DNA from: Methylobacterium sp. B4 | GTDB lineage: Bacteria; Pseudomonadota; Alphaproteobacteria; Rhizobiales; Beijerinckiaceae | Direction: 5' to 3' | DNA length: 64,000 nt | Assembly (NCBI RefSeq): GCF_003201865.1 | Contig: NZ_QJJJ01000001.1 | Location: 558,001-622,000, forward strand | In this document: positions 1 through 8,073 of the stretch, one piece after another | Position numbering within the stretch: the stretch's first letter is position 1 | How the letters are laid out: the number at the start of each line of letters is the position of its first letter | Position numbers and translations under genes: made by a program | The notes under the pieces: model-generated | Told to the model about the DNA's origin: nothing | The model's input: only the letters and a program-made list of their open reading frames with translations | Database searches by the model: none

Positions 1-1304
1 CTGCCCCGACCGATCCGGCGAACGCGGAGCGTCGTGCCCTCCTCTCGTCGATCCTCGACGAGGCGATCGCCGCCACCCATCCGCGCAAGTGCCTCGTGGG
101 GCACCTCCCGGCGCCGACGCCGGGGCGGCTCATCATCCTCGGCGCGGGCAAGGCGGGCGGCAGCATGGCCGCGGTGGCGAGCCGCTTCTACCGCCAGGAG
201 CACGGCGTGCCGGAGGACCGCATCGTCGGCCTCGCGGTCGCCCGCCACGGCTACGGTGAGGAAGCGCCCGGCATCCGCATGGTCGAGGCGGGCCATCCCG
301 TCCCCGACGCGGCCGGCATCGAGGCCACCCGCAAGGCGCTCGCCATCGCCGAGAGCGCCGGCCCCGAGGACGAGGTGCTGGTGCTGCTCTCCGGCGGCGG
401 CTCGGCGAACTGGATCGCCCCGGCCGGGGCGCTGAGGCTTCCCGAGAAGCAGGCGATCACTAAGGCGCTGCTGCGCTCGGGTGCGCCGATCAACGAAATC
501 AACGCGGTGCGCAAGCACCTCTCGCGCATCAAGGGCGGCCGGCTCGCGGTGGCCGCCCGCAACGCCAAGTCGATCCTGACGCTCGCGATCTCCGACGTGC
601 CGCACGACGACCCGTCCGTGATCGCCTCCGGCCCGACCGTGCCCGATCCCTCGACCCTTGCCGACGCTCGGGCGATCTGCGAGCGCCGCGGCATCAACCT
701 GCCCGAATCCGCGCTGGCGCTCTTGAACGATCCGGCCAACGAGACCCCGAAGGCGGGCGACCCGGCCTTCGCCCGGGCCGAGTACCGCATCATCGCCCGA
801 CCGATCGATGCGCTCGAAGCGGCGGCCGAGGCCGCGCGGCGGGCCGGCTACGAGCCGGTAATGCTGGGGGCCGACCTCGAAGGCGAGGCCCGGGAGGTCG
901 CGGCCGAGCACGCCCGGCTGGCGCTCGAGGCGCGGCAGGCGGGGCGGCGCGTGGCGCTCATCTCCGGAGGCGAACTCACCGTCACCATCCGCGGCGAGGG
1001 CGACGGCGGTCCCAATCAGGAATATGCCTTGGCGCTTGCCATCGCGCTCGACGGAGCCGAGGGGATCGCCGGCATCGCCGCCGACACCGACGGCACCGAT
1101 GGCGGTCGCGGCGCCGCCACCGATCCGGCGGGCGGCCTCGTCGATGCCACGACGCTGGTGCGCGCCCGCGCCGCGGGGCTCGACCCGAAAGCGATGCTGC
1201 TCGACAACGATTCGACGCGATTCTTCGCCACGATCGGCGATCTCGTTCAGCCCGGCCCCACTCGGACCAATGTCAACGACTGCCGCGTCATCCTCGTCGA
1301 TTGA
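1..1304 (+). CDS. gckA: Glycerate 2-kinase, MOFRL family (5' end outside window)
   Basis: Phosphorylates D-glycerate to 2-phosphoglycerate in the cytosol; in methylotrophs this is the step of the serine cycle that leads towards phosphoenolpyruvate. The reading frame is open from base 3, before the first possible start (GTG at 96), and the residues encoded there look like a normal family N-terminus, so the true start lies left of the window. Seen in the sequence: a glycine-rich GAGKAGGSM segment, a second GGGSANW loop, and the C-terminal MOFRL module with TDGTDGGRG and GPTRTNVND. The assignment to the glycerate kinase family is firm; the serine-cycle role is inferred from the organism type suggested by the rest of the window. 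Confidence 0.9.
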   Translation, partial: APTDPANAERRALLSSILDEAIAATHPRKCLVGHLPAPTPGRLIILGAGKAGGSMAAVASRFYRQEHGVPEDRIVGLAVARHGYGEEAPGIRMVEAGHPVPDAAGIEATRKALAIAESAGPEDEVLVLLSGGGSANWIAPAGALRLPEKQAITKALLRSGAPINEINAVRKHLSRIKGGRLAVAARNAKSILTLAISDVPHDDPSVIASGPTVPDPSTLADARAICERRGINLPESALALLNDPANETPKAGDPAFARAEYRIIARPIDALEAAAEAARRAGYEPVMLGADLEGEAREVAAEHARLALEARQAGRRVALISGGELTVTIRGEGDGGPNQEYALALAIALDGAEGIAGIAADTDGTDGGRGAATDPAGGLVDATTLVRARAAGLDPKAMLLDNDSTRFFATIGDLVQPGPTRTNVNDCRVILVD

Positions 1305-1314
1305 GTTTTTTCGG

Positions 1315-1752
1315 ATGCGCGCGCTGCGCAGGGCCGCCATCCGGCTCTGCCTCGCGGCGCCTACGCTCTTCCCCCTGCCCGCCCTCGCCGATCTGCGCCT
1401 GTGCAATCAGACCGCCAGCAAGGTCGGCGTGACCCTGGGTTACCGGGACGCACAGGGCTGGGTGACCGAGGGTTGGTGGGATCTCAAACCGCGCAATTGC
1501 GAAACCCTGCTGAAGGGCTCGCTCGCGGCGCAATTCTACTATCTCTACGCCGTCGACTACACGCGCGGCGGCGAGTGGAGCGGGCGGGCGATGATGTGCA
1601 CCCGCGACACCGCTTTCACCATCCGGGGCGTCGAGGATTGCCTGGCCCGCGGCTTCGACCGCAACGGCTTCATCGAGGTCGATACCGGGCAGCAGCGGAA
1701 CTGGACGATTCAGCTTTCCGATCCCGGCCAGCCCCTGGCGGGCGGGCCCTAA
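1315..1752 (+). CDS. Secreted DUF1036 family protein
   Basis: A 145-residue protein of unknown function. Starting at the ATG at 1315, the first about 23 residues form a signal peptide (Arg-rich start, hydrophobic core, cleavage after PALA). The mature part matches the DUF1036 pattern: LCNQT near the new N-terminus, several aromatic clusters (EGWWDL, FYYLYAVDY) and four cysteines (LCNQ, NCET, MCTR, DCLA) that could form two disulfides in the periplasm. It lies only 10 bases after the glycerate kinase stop and may share its transcript. No catalytic motif is visible. Confidence 0.75.
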   Translation: MRALRRAAIRLCLAAPTLFPLPALADLRLCNQTASKVGVTLGYRDAQGWVTEGWWDLKPRNCETLLKGSLAAQFYYLYAVDYTRGGEWSGRAMMCTRDTAFTIRGVEDCLARGFDRNGFIEVDTGQQRNWTIQLSDPGQPLAGGP

Positions 1753-1788
1753 ACCATTGCGGGCAGCGATTCCGGACGGGCGGCCGGA

Positions 1789-2502
1789 TCAGCTGTCCGG
1801 CACCCACGCGCAGGCCGTTAACCCCTCCCGCATATGCTTCGGCGCGGGTGCTTCCACCGTGATCGCCTCGCGTTTGGGATAGAGCGGCAGGCTCAAGGTC
1901 CGCGCGTGGAGTTGCAATCCAGGCCCGTCGCGCCCGGCGCCGCCGTAGATCGCGTCGCCCCGGATCGGCCAGCCCATCGCCGCGCAGTGGACGCGCAGCT
2001 GATGCGTGCGGCCCGTGACCGGGTTGAGTTCGAGCCACGCCATGTCCTGCCCCCGGCCGAGCACGCGGTAGAGCGTCAGCGAGGGCGACCCGGCCGGATC
2101 GGTCTTCATCCACCAGCTGCGCGGATCGTCGGAGCGGCGCGCGAGCGGCAGGTCGATGCGTCCCTCGTCCTCGACCGGACCGCCCTCCACCAATGCCCAA
2201 TAGCGCTTGTCGACCTTGCCGTCGGCGAACAGGCGGTTCAGACGGGCGAGCGCTTTGGCGTGGCGGCCGAGCACGAGGCAACCCGAGGTGTCGCGGTCGA
2301 GCCGGTGCGCAGCCTCCGGGCGGCGCGGCAGGCCGAAGCGCAGGGAATCGAGATGGTCGGTGAGCGTCGGGCCGCCCTTCGGCCCCGGATGCACTGGCAG
2401 ACCCGCCGGCTTGTCGATGACGAGCATCAGGGCATCGCGGTAGAGAAGGGAAAGACCTATCTCCGCTTGGGGGCGGCTCGGTGCTGTGTCTGGCGGGCTC
2501 AT
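1789..2502 (-). CDS. RluA-family RNA pseudouridine synthase
   Basis: Converts specific uridines of rRNA or tRNA to pseudouridine. The 237-residue protein carries the family signature HRLDRDTSG at about residues 66-74, where Asp69 is the expected catalytic aspartate, and the downstream ELNPVTGRTHQLRVH motif typical of RluA/RluC/RluD enzymes. No S4 RNA-binding domain is present ahead of the catalytic domain, so it is the short RluA-like type; the target site cannot be told from sequence. It converges on the DUF1036 gene and is divergent from ftsY with 65 bases between starts. Confidence 0.88.
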   Translation of the reverse strand: MSPPDTAPSRPQAEIGLSLLYRDALMLVIDKPAGLPVHPGPKGGPTLTDHLDSLRFGLPRRPEAAHRLDRDTSGCLVLGRHAKALARLNRLFADGKVDKRYWALVEGGPVEDEGRIDLPLARRSDDPRSWWMKTDPAGSPSLTLYRVLGRGQDMAWLELNPVTGRTHQLRVHCAAMGWPIRGDAIYGGAGRDGPGLQLHARTLSLPLYPKREAITVEAPAPKHMREGLTACAWVPDS

Positions 2503-2567
2503 GCTCCCGGGCTAGAGCGCCGGGTCGCCCCGAGCAAGGTTCAGGCAGGTTCGAACAAGGGTCGAGG

Positions 2568-4025
2568 ATGAGCGACGACGAGAAGCCCGGCTGGTTCGGA
2601 CGCCTGTTCGGACGAAAGGGCGCCCCCGAAACCAGGCCGGCCGAGGAGGCCGTGACGCCGCCGCCGACCTCGCCGGCCTCGGAATCCGAGGGTCTGCCGG
2701 ACTTCACCACCGCGGCGGACGACGTCGCCCACGTGCCGCCGCCCGTCAGCGAGCCCGCGCCCGAGGATCCGGACAAGAACCGCATCCCCGACGAGGTGGA
2801 GGGCGCCGACCTCCAGCCGGAGCCGCAGCCGCCCTCGGGCGAGGCGCCGCAGCCGGAGGAGGACGAGGCCGCTTCGCCGAGCCGAACCGTGGATGAGGCG
2901 ACTGCCCCCATCGAAGACGAGGCCGCTCCCACCGATGCGGGCGAGAAGCGGAATTGGTGGTCGCGCCTGACCGGGGGCGAGGCGGAGGAAACGCCGCCCC
3001 TGTCGGAGGCGCAGCCGCCGGCCGAGACCGACATCCAGCCGGTCGATTCCGCGGCCGCGCTGGCGAGCGACGCCGTGTCCGGCGCCGTCGTCGGCACGGA
3101 GAAGCGGGGCTGGTGGTCGCGGCTCACCGACGGGATGCGGCGCACTTCCTCGGCGCTGTCGGACCGGGTGACGGGCCTTTTCACCAAGCGCAAGCTCGAC
3201 GCCACGACGCTGGAGGACTTGGAGGACGCGCTGATCCAGGCCGATTTCGGTATGGAGACCGCGATGCGCATGTCGGAGGCGGTCGGCAAGGGCCGCTACG
3301 AGAAGGGCATCTCCCCCGACGAGGTGCGTGCCATCCTCGCGACCGAGATCGAGCGGGCGCTGGAGCCCGTGGCCCTGCCGATCAGCATCGATTCGGCCAA
3401 GAAGCCCTACGTCATCCTGACGGTCGGTGTGAACGGCGCCGGCAAGACCACCACGATCGGCAAGCTCGCCCTGAAGTTCAGGGCCGAGGGGCGCAGCGTG
3501 ATGCTGGCCGCCGGCGACACCTTCCGGGCCGCCGCGATCGAGCAGCTCCGGGTCTGGGGGGAGCGCACCAACACCCCCGTCATCAGCCGCGCCCAGGGCT
3601 CGGACGCGGCGGGCCTCGCCTTCGACGCGTTGAAGGAGGCACGGGAGGCCGGCACCGACGTGCTCCTGATCGACACCGCCGGCCGGCTTCAGAACAAGGC
3701 CGGGCTGATGGCGGAGCTGGAAAAGATCGTCCGCGTCATCCGCAAGCTCGACCCTGAGGCACCGCACGCCACCCTGCTGGTGCTCGACGCGACCGTGGGT
3801 CAGAACGCGCTCAGCCAGGTCGAGCTGTTCTCGCAGGCCGCACCGGTCTCGGGCCTCGTGATGACGAAGCTCGACGGAACGGCGCGGGGCGGTATTCTGG
3901 TGGCACTCGCCGCCAAGTTCGGCCTGCCCGTTCACTTCATCGGCGTGGGCGAGGGCGTCGAGGATCTGGAGCCCTTCGCCGCGCGGGACTTCGCCCGGGC
4001 GATCACCGGCCTTCCCAAGGCGTAA
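2568..4025 (+). CDS. ftsY: Signal recognition particle receptor FtsY
   Basis: GTPase that docks SRP-ribosome-nascent chain complexes at the inner membrane. 485 residues from the ATG at 2568. Residues 1 to about 190 form a long acidic, Pro/Glu-rich A domain; about 200-485 form the NG domain with [15 protein letters not shown] (about 286-300), [13 protein letters not shown] (about 369) and [10 protein letters not shown] (about 432), all canonical SRP-GTPase motifs. The acidic domain contains three spaced Trp-rich basic motifs ([10 protein letters not shown] near the N-terminus, [10 protein letters not shown] near 128, [10 protein letters not shown] near 179) that may act in membrane contact (inference). 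yciB follows after 38 bases. Confidence 0.96.
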   Translation: MSDDEKPGWFGRLFGRKGAPETRPAEEAVTPPPTSPASESEGLPDFTTAADDVAHVPPPVSEPAPEDPDKNRIPDEVEGADLQPEPQPPSGEAPQPEEDEAASPSRTVDEATAPIEDEAAPTDAGEKRNWWSRLTGGEAEETPPLSEAQPPAETDIQPVDSAAALASDAVSGAVVGTEKRGWWSRLTDGMRRTSSALSDRVTGLFTKRKLDATTLEDLEDALIQADFGMETAMRMSEAVGKGRYEKGISPDEVRAILATEIERALEPVALPISIDSAKKPYVILTVGVNGAGKTTTIGKLALKFRAEGRSVMLAAGDTFRAAAIEQLRVWGERTNTPVISRAQGSDAAGLAFDALKEAREAGTDVLLIDTAGRLQNKAGLMAELEKIVRVIRKLDPEAPHATLLVLDATVGQNALSQVELFSQAAPVSGLVMTKLDGTARGGILVALAAKFGLPVHFIGVGEGVEDLEPFAARDFARAITGLPKA

Positions 4026-4063
4026 GCGGTGGCCCACCGCACCTCCGCAGCTGCGAGTCATCC

Positions 4064-4684
4064 ATGAAGGTCGAGAGCGTTCCGCCCAAACGGCACCTGC
4101 CGCCCCTGCTCAAGCTGGCGCTGGAGATGGGGCCCCTCGCCGTCTTCTTCTTCGGCAACGCCTATTCGGAGCGCCTCGGCGTCGCGCCGGATGACAAGCT
4201 GTTCGTGGCGACCGGCGCCTTCATCGCCGCCACGACGGTCGCGCTCGCCGTCCACTTCGCCCTGTTGCGGCGGCTCCCGATCATGCCGCTCGTCTCCGGC
4301 GTGGTCGTGCTGGTGTTCGGCGGCCTGACGCTGGCGCTTCAGGACAAGACCTTCATCATGATGAAGCCGACCATCGTGAACACGCTGTTCGGCCTCGTCC
4401 TCCTCGGTGGGCTGCTCTTCAACCGCTCGCTGCTCTCGGTCGTGCTCGACAGCATGTTCGCGCTGACCGAGGAGGGCTGGCGCAAGCTCACCTTCCGCTG
4501 GGGCCTGTTCTTCCTCGCGCTCGCCGTCCTCAACGAGGTGGTCTGGCGGACCCAGACCGAGGATTTCTGGGTGAACTTCAAGGTGTTCGGCATTATGCCG
4601 CTCACCATCGCCTTCGCCCTGGCACAGACCCCCCTGCTGCTGCGCCACGAGCGCAAGGACGAGGCCGGAGCCGAGGCCGGCTGA
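4064..4684 (+). CDS. yciB: YciB/IspZ-family inner membrane protein (septation protein A)
   Basis: A 206-residue polytopic membrane protein with about five hydrophobic segments. The N-terminal [15 protein letters not shown] and the mid-protein [10 protein letters not shown] are hallmark segments of the YciB/IspZ (septation protein A) family, which affects cell envelope and division; the biochemical function is not settled. It sits directly after ftsY (38 bases) and probably shares its transcript. Its stop codon is only 4 bases from the convergent crtC stop, and both stops lie in one hairpin (4678-4695). Confidence 0.9.
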   Translation: MKVESVPPKRHLPPLLKLALEMGPLAVFFFGNAYSERLGVAPDDKLFVATGAFIAATTVALAVHFALLRRLPIMPLVSGVVVLVFGGLTLALQDKTFIMMKPTIVNTLFGLVLLGGLLFNRSLLSVVLDSMFALTEEGWRKLTFRWGLFFLALAVLNEVVWRTQTEDFWVNFKVFGIMPLTIAFALAQTPLLLRHERKDEAGAEAG

Positions 4685-4695
4685 TCCTTCAGCCG
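4678..4695. terminator. Bidirectional hairpin holding the yciB and crtC stop codons
   Basis: Perfect 7-bp inverted repeat CGGCTGA / TCAGCCG with a 4-base loop. The left arm contains the yciB TGA (4682-4684) and the right arm the complement of the crtC TGA (4689-4691). There is no T-run on either side, so intrinsic termination is uncertain, but its placement between convergent genes suggests a shared 3' end. Confidence 0.4.
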
Positions 4696-5549
4696 ATCCG
4701 GCGCGGCATCCGGAACGGCAGCATCAGCCGCACCAGCGGGTTGCGGAAGCGGTCGAGCGACAGGCTCTCGTGGACCGGCCGCACGGCCTCGCCGTCCAAC
4801 GTCGAGGCCAGCAGCGACCGGGCGTAGAACGGCGTGTCCTCGAAGGTGCGGGTCACGCTCGCCCGCCCGTCGTCGCTGCGGGTCGCGCGGGGCATCCGCC
4901 AGAGACCGGTCGGCGGCAGGGACGCCTCGAGCGGCGGGCGCATCTCGCGGCGCGCGCCGTCCGCGCCGAAGCGGAGCGTGAGGTTCTGGCCGCTGCCGTC
5001 CCGGCGTCGCACGTCGTAGAGGATCGCCGACCCGGCCTTCAACGGCGCGCGGCACCAAGTCCAGTCCGTGAACGAATCCTCCAGCGCGCCATCGCCGTCG
5101 TTGGTGTCGTGGTAGCCGCTGCCCCGCCACGCCAGATCGGGGGCGGTGAACGCCGCCTCGACCTCGCAATCCGGCGCCATCGGCCACCAGCGGTGCAGGC
5201 CCGGCGCGTCGAGAGTGAAGGGCTGGGCCGTGAGCGCCCGCGGGCGCACCCGCACCGTCCCGCGCACCGCGTGGGGGATCGGCGCCGAGCGCTCGTCGAG
5301 GCGGATCGTCAGCACGCTGCCGTCCCATTCGAGCGAGGACGGCCCCAGGCTGAAGCTCGCCGCGTCGCGGGCGAGGGAGCGCGCGGTGCGCTCGGTCATG
5401 GCGAAGCGGTTGGCGCGCTCGCCGTAGAGCACGACGTTGATGGCGCAGTGGGCGAAGGGGTCGCGCGCCGCGTCCCAGGCGTAGTAGGGCGAGAACACGC
5501 TGCCGATGAAGGCGATGATCGTCAGGCCATGCCGGCCGTCCTCGCTCAC
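4689..5549 (-). CDS. crtC: Carotenoid 1,2-hydratase (hydroxyneurosporene synthase)
   Basis: Adds water across the psi end group of acyclic carotenoids in the spheroidene/spirilloxanthin pathway. 286 residues from the GTG at 5549. The N-terminus GLTIIAFIGSVFSPYYAW is the family hallmark, and the downstream aromatic-rich segments (HRWWPMAPDCEVEAAF, DWTWCRAPL) fit CrtC. The GTG overlaps the crtD stop as GTGA, indicating translational coupling. The frame stays open upstream inside crtD and encodes YVWWYVDA, which resembles longer family members, but no ATG, GTG or TTG occurs there; the start is therefore the least certain part. Confidence 0.88.
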   Translation of the reverse strand: MSEDGRHGLTIIAFIGSVFSPYYAWDAARDPFAHCAINVVLYGERANRFAMTERTARSLARDAASFSLGPSSLEWDGSVLTIRLDERSAPIPHAVRGTVRVRPRALTAQPFTLDAPGLHRWWPMAPDCEVEAAFTAPDLAWRGSGYHDTNDGDGALEDSFTDWTWCRAPLKAGSAILYDVRRRDGSGQNLTLRFGADGARREMRPPLEASLPPTGLWRMPRATRSDDGRASVTRTFEDTPFYARSLLASTLDGEAVRPVHESLSLDRFRNPLVRLMLPFRMPRRIG

Positions 5550-7090
5550 CGCATCGACATACCACCAGACATAGCCGCCCCGGGCGACCGTGCCGTCGAA
5601 GCGAGGTCCGCGCGTAGTGCCGCCGCCGCAAGCCGGCCCGACTGCGCCGCCATCGGCACTCCCGGCCCCGGATGTACGCTCCCCCCCGCGAGGTAGAGTC
5701 CCGGCACCCGCGTGCGCGCCCCCTGCCGCTTGAAGGTCGCCGTCCAGCCGTGCGACGCCCGCCCGTAGAGCGCTCCCCCCGTCCCCGGAAACAGGGCCGC
5801 GAAGCCGTTCGGCGTCGTCACCACCGCCGGCCCCGTCGGCTCCAGCGTGAGCCCGCAGGTCGAGAGCTTGCGGATCAGGTTCGTTTCGCATGCGGCGATC
5901 TCCCTGGAATCGAAGCGGCGCTCCCCGCCATCGGCCGGGGCGTTGACGAGCAGGAGCAGGCGCTCCGCCCCGTCGGGGCTGCCTCCGTCCGCGGCGCGAT
6001 CCTGCGCGCAGACGTAGACGGTCGGGTCCGGCGGGAGGCGCCGGCCGCGCAGAATCGCGTCGAACTCCGCCCGGTAATCCGCCGAGAAGAACACCGTGTG
6101 GTGCGCGAGATCGAAGCCGCGCGCCCGCGCCGTGAGGCACAGCGTCAGGGCCGAGAGCGAGCGCTCCCGGGCCGGCACCCGGTCACCCGCTCCGGCGACA
6201 TCGGTGCCAAGGAGACCCGCCCCGAGGGCGGCGACGTCGGCGTTGGCGATGACCGCATCGGCAGGCAGGCGCTCGCCGTCCGCCAGTTCCACCCCCGCGA
6301 CGCGGCCCCGCTCGGTCACGATCCGCGCGACGTTCGCGCCCAGGCGCAGGCGGGCGCCGCGCCGTTCCGCGAGCCCGGCCACCGCTTGCGCAAGCCGGCT
6401 CAAGCCGCCCTCGACGGTCCAGACGCCCGCCTGCTCCACATGGGCGACAAGCATCAGCGTGGCCGGCGCCTCGAAGGGCGAGGCCCCGCAATAGGTCGCG
6501 TAGCGACCGAACAGCTGCCGCAGCCGCGGATCGCGAAAATACTCGCCGAGTGCCGACCACAGGGTGGCGAAGGGCTGGATCCGCCACAGGCTGCCGATGC
6601 CGGACAGCCCGACCCGCTGGGCCAGATCGACCGGGCTCGGCCGGTCGGCGCGGATGAACGGTCCCTCCAGCGTGCGGTAGACCTCCGCCGCGCGGGCACA
6701 GAAGCGGCGGTAGCCCTCGGCCTCGCGGGCACCGGCGAAGGCGCCGACGGCATCCGCCGACGCGGCCACGTCGGCGAACAGGTCGAGCCGGTCGCGGGCG
6801 TTCCAGGCGTGCCGGGCGAGCAGGGAGGCCGGCCGCAGGGTCACGTCCGAATCGAATGCCGCGCCGGCTTCCGCGAAAAGTTCGTCGAAGACCCAGCGCA
6901 TGGTGAAGACCGTCGGGCCCGCCTCGACGGGGATGCCGCCGACGGGCAGCGCGCGCATCTTGCCCCCCAACGTGGCGGCGCGTTCCAGCACGGTCACGTC
7001 GAGCCCGGTCGCGGCAAGGCTGGCCGCCGCCGAGAGCCCGCCGATGCCGGCGCCGATCACGATGACGCGCTTCTCCGCCACGTCCGTCAC
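5546..7090 (-). CDS. crtD: 1-hydroxycarotenoid 3,4-desaturase (methoxyneurosporene dehydrogenase)
   Basis: FAD-dependent desaturase acting on hydroxy- or methoxy-carotenoids between CrtC and CrtF steps. The N-terminus has the dinucleotide-binding VIVIGAGIGGLSAAASL with the following VTVLERAATLGGKM, and the C-terminus has GLYLAGGSVHPGPGVP, both diagnostic for CrtI/CrtD phytoene-type desaturases; its position beside crtC favours CrtD. About 514 residues from the GTG at 7090; GTG 7081 (better spaced from an AGGGAG) and TTG 7135 are in-frame alternatives. TTG 7135 lies inside the PpsR-like operator, which argues against it. Confidence 0.9.
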   Translation of the reverse strand: MTDVAEKRVIVIGAGIGGLSAAASLAATGLDVTVLERAATLGGKMRALPVGGIPVEAGPTVFTMRWVFDELFAEAGAAFDSDVTLRPASLLARHAWNARDRLDLFADVAASADAVGAFAGAREAEGYRRFCARAAEVYRTLEGPFIRADRPSPVDLAQRVGLSGIGSLWRIQPFATLWSALGEYFRDPRLRQLFGRYATYCGASPFEAPATLMLVAHVEQAGVWTVEGGLSRLAQAVAGLAERRGARLRLGANVARIVTERGRVAGVELADGERLPADAVIANADVAALGAGLLGTDVAGAGDRVPARERSLSALTLCLTARARGFDLAHHTVFFSADYRAEFDAILRGRRLPPDPTVYVCAQDRAADGGSPDGAERLLLLVNAPADGGERRFDSREIAACETNLIRKLSTCGLTLEPTGPAVVTTPNGFAALFPGTGGALYGRASHGWTATFKRQGARTRVPGLYLAGGSVHPGPGVPMAAQSGRLAAAALRADLASTARSPGAAMSGGMSMR

Positions 7091-7129
7091 GCTCCCTTGC
7101 GTATCGGCGTTGATCCCGACGCCCAACAG

Positions 7130-7147
7130 TGTCAATCATAACTGACA
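7130..7147. promoter_or_regulatory. PpsR/CrtJ-type operator between crtD and crtE
   Basis: TGTCAATCATAACTGACA fits the known TGT-N12-ACA recognition site of the aerobic photosynthesis repressor PpsR/CrtJ, with a 5-bp perfect arm TGTCA/TGACA. A weaker TGA-N12-ACA copy overlaps it at 7143-7160; PpsR often binds paired sites. The position between divergent carotenoid genes implies joint oxygen/light repression of both directions (inference). Confidence 0.75.
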
Positions 7148-7186
7148 CATGAGCAAGACAAGATGATCTAACACCGGGAGAGTGCC

Positions 7187-8053
7187 ATGGATGTCGGCAG
7201 GCGGATTGAAACGGTTCTCGACGCGGCGGTCGCGCATGCGGAGGCACCGGGTGCGCCGCCGCTCCTGGCCGAGGCGATCCGCTACGCGGTCTTCCCCGGC
7301 GGCCACCGTATCCGCCCGCGGCTCTGCCTCGCCGTAGCTCTGGCCTGCGGCGACGACGACCCGGCCGCGTCCGACGCGGCGGCGGCGGCGATCGAGTTGC
7401 TACACTGTGCCTCCCTCGTTCACGACGACCTGCCCTGCTTCGACGACGCGCCGATGCGGCGGCAGAAGCCCTCGGTCCACGCCGCCTTCGGCGTACCGCT
7501 CGCCGTACTGACCGGCGATGCGCTGATCGTCGCCGCCTTCGAGACGCTGGCGCGCGGCGCCGTCCGCTCCCCCGCGCGGCTCGCCGCCCTGGTCGGGCTG
7601 GTCGCCCGCGCCGTCGGCTCGCCCACGGGCATCGTCGCGGGGCAGGCCTGGGAATCGGAGCCCTTCGTCGATCTCGTCGAGTATCAGCAGGCCAAGACCG
7701 GTGCGCTGTTCGCGGCGGCCACCATCGCGGGCGCCGCCGCCGCCGGCGCCGCGCCGCTTCCGTGGCGGCTGCTCGGCGAATGCCTCGGCGAGGCCTACCA
7801 AGTGGCCGACGACTTGCGCGACGTGGCCTGCCGCCAGGAGGAGATCGGCAAGCCGGCCGGGCGCGACGCCACCCTCGGGCGGCCGAACGCGGCGGCCCTT
7901 CTCGGCAGGCAGGGCGCCCTGGACCGGCTGAAGCGGCTCGGCCGCGAGGCGGTCGAAGTGATTCCCGATTGCCCGGGACAAGCCGGCTTGCGCGCCGAGA
8001 TCGAAGCGCAGACCCGCCTGTTCCTGCCCGCCTCGCTGCGCGAACTCGCCTGA
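7187..8053 (+). CDS. crtE: Geranylgeranyl diphosphate synthase
   Basis: Makes the C20 isoprenoid diphosphate used for carotenoids and for the bacteriochlorophyll tail. 288 residues. Seen: the first Asp-rich motif DDLPCFDD (residues 80-87) in LVHDDLPCFDDAPMRR, the second Asp-rich motif in YQVADDLRDV, and the GGHRIRPRL substrate-binding segment near residue 38. A GGGAGAG ribosome-binding site precedes the ATG. Being next to crtF and divergent from crtD supports CrtE rather than IspA. Confidence 0.92.
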   Translation: MDVGRRIETVLDAAVAHAEAPGAPPLLAEAIRYAVFPGGHRIRPRLCLAVALACGDDDPAASDAAAAAIELLHCASLVHDDLPCFDDAPMRRQKPSVHAAFGVPLAVLTGDALIVAAFETLARGAVRSPARLAALVGLVARAVGSPTGIVAGQAWESEPFVDLVEYQQAKTGALFAAATIAGAAAAGAAPLPWRLLGECLGEAYQVADDLRDVACRQEEIGKPAGRDATLGRPNAAALLGRQGALDRLKRLGREAVEVIPDCPGQAGLRAEIEAQTRLFLPASLRELA

Positions 8054-8073
8054 GGCGCCCGGTGCCCGCCGCG

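Noticed and set aside
1670..3289. Long minus-strand frame spanning rluA and the ftsY start
   Set aside because: It overlaps two firm genes in other frames and has Ser/Arg-biased composition typical of GC shadow frames.
7088..7135. TTG 7135 as the crtD start
   Set aside because: It places the start inside the PpsR-type operator and adds 15 residues without family likeness; GTG 7090 or 7081 fits better.
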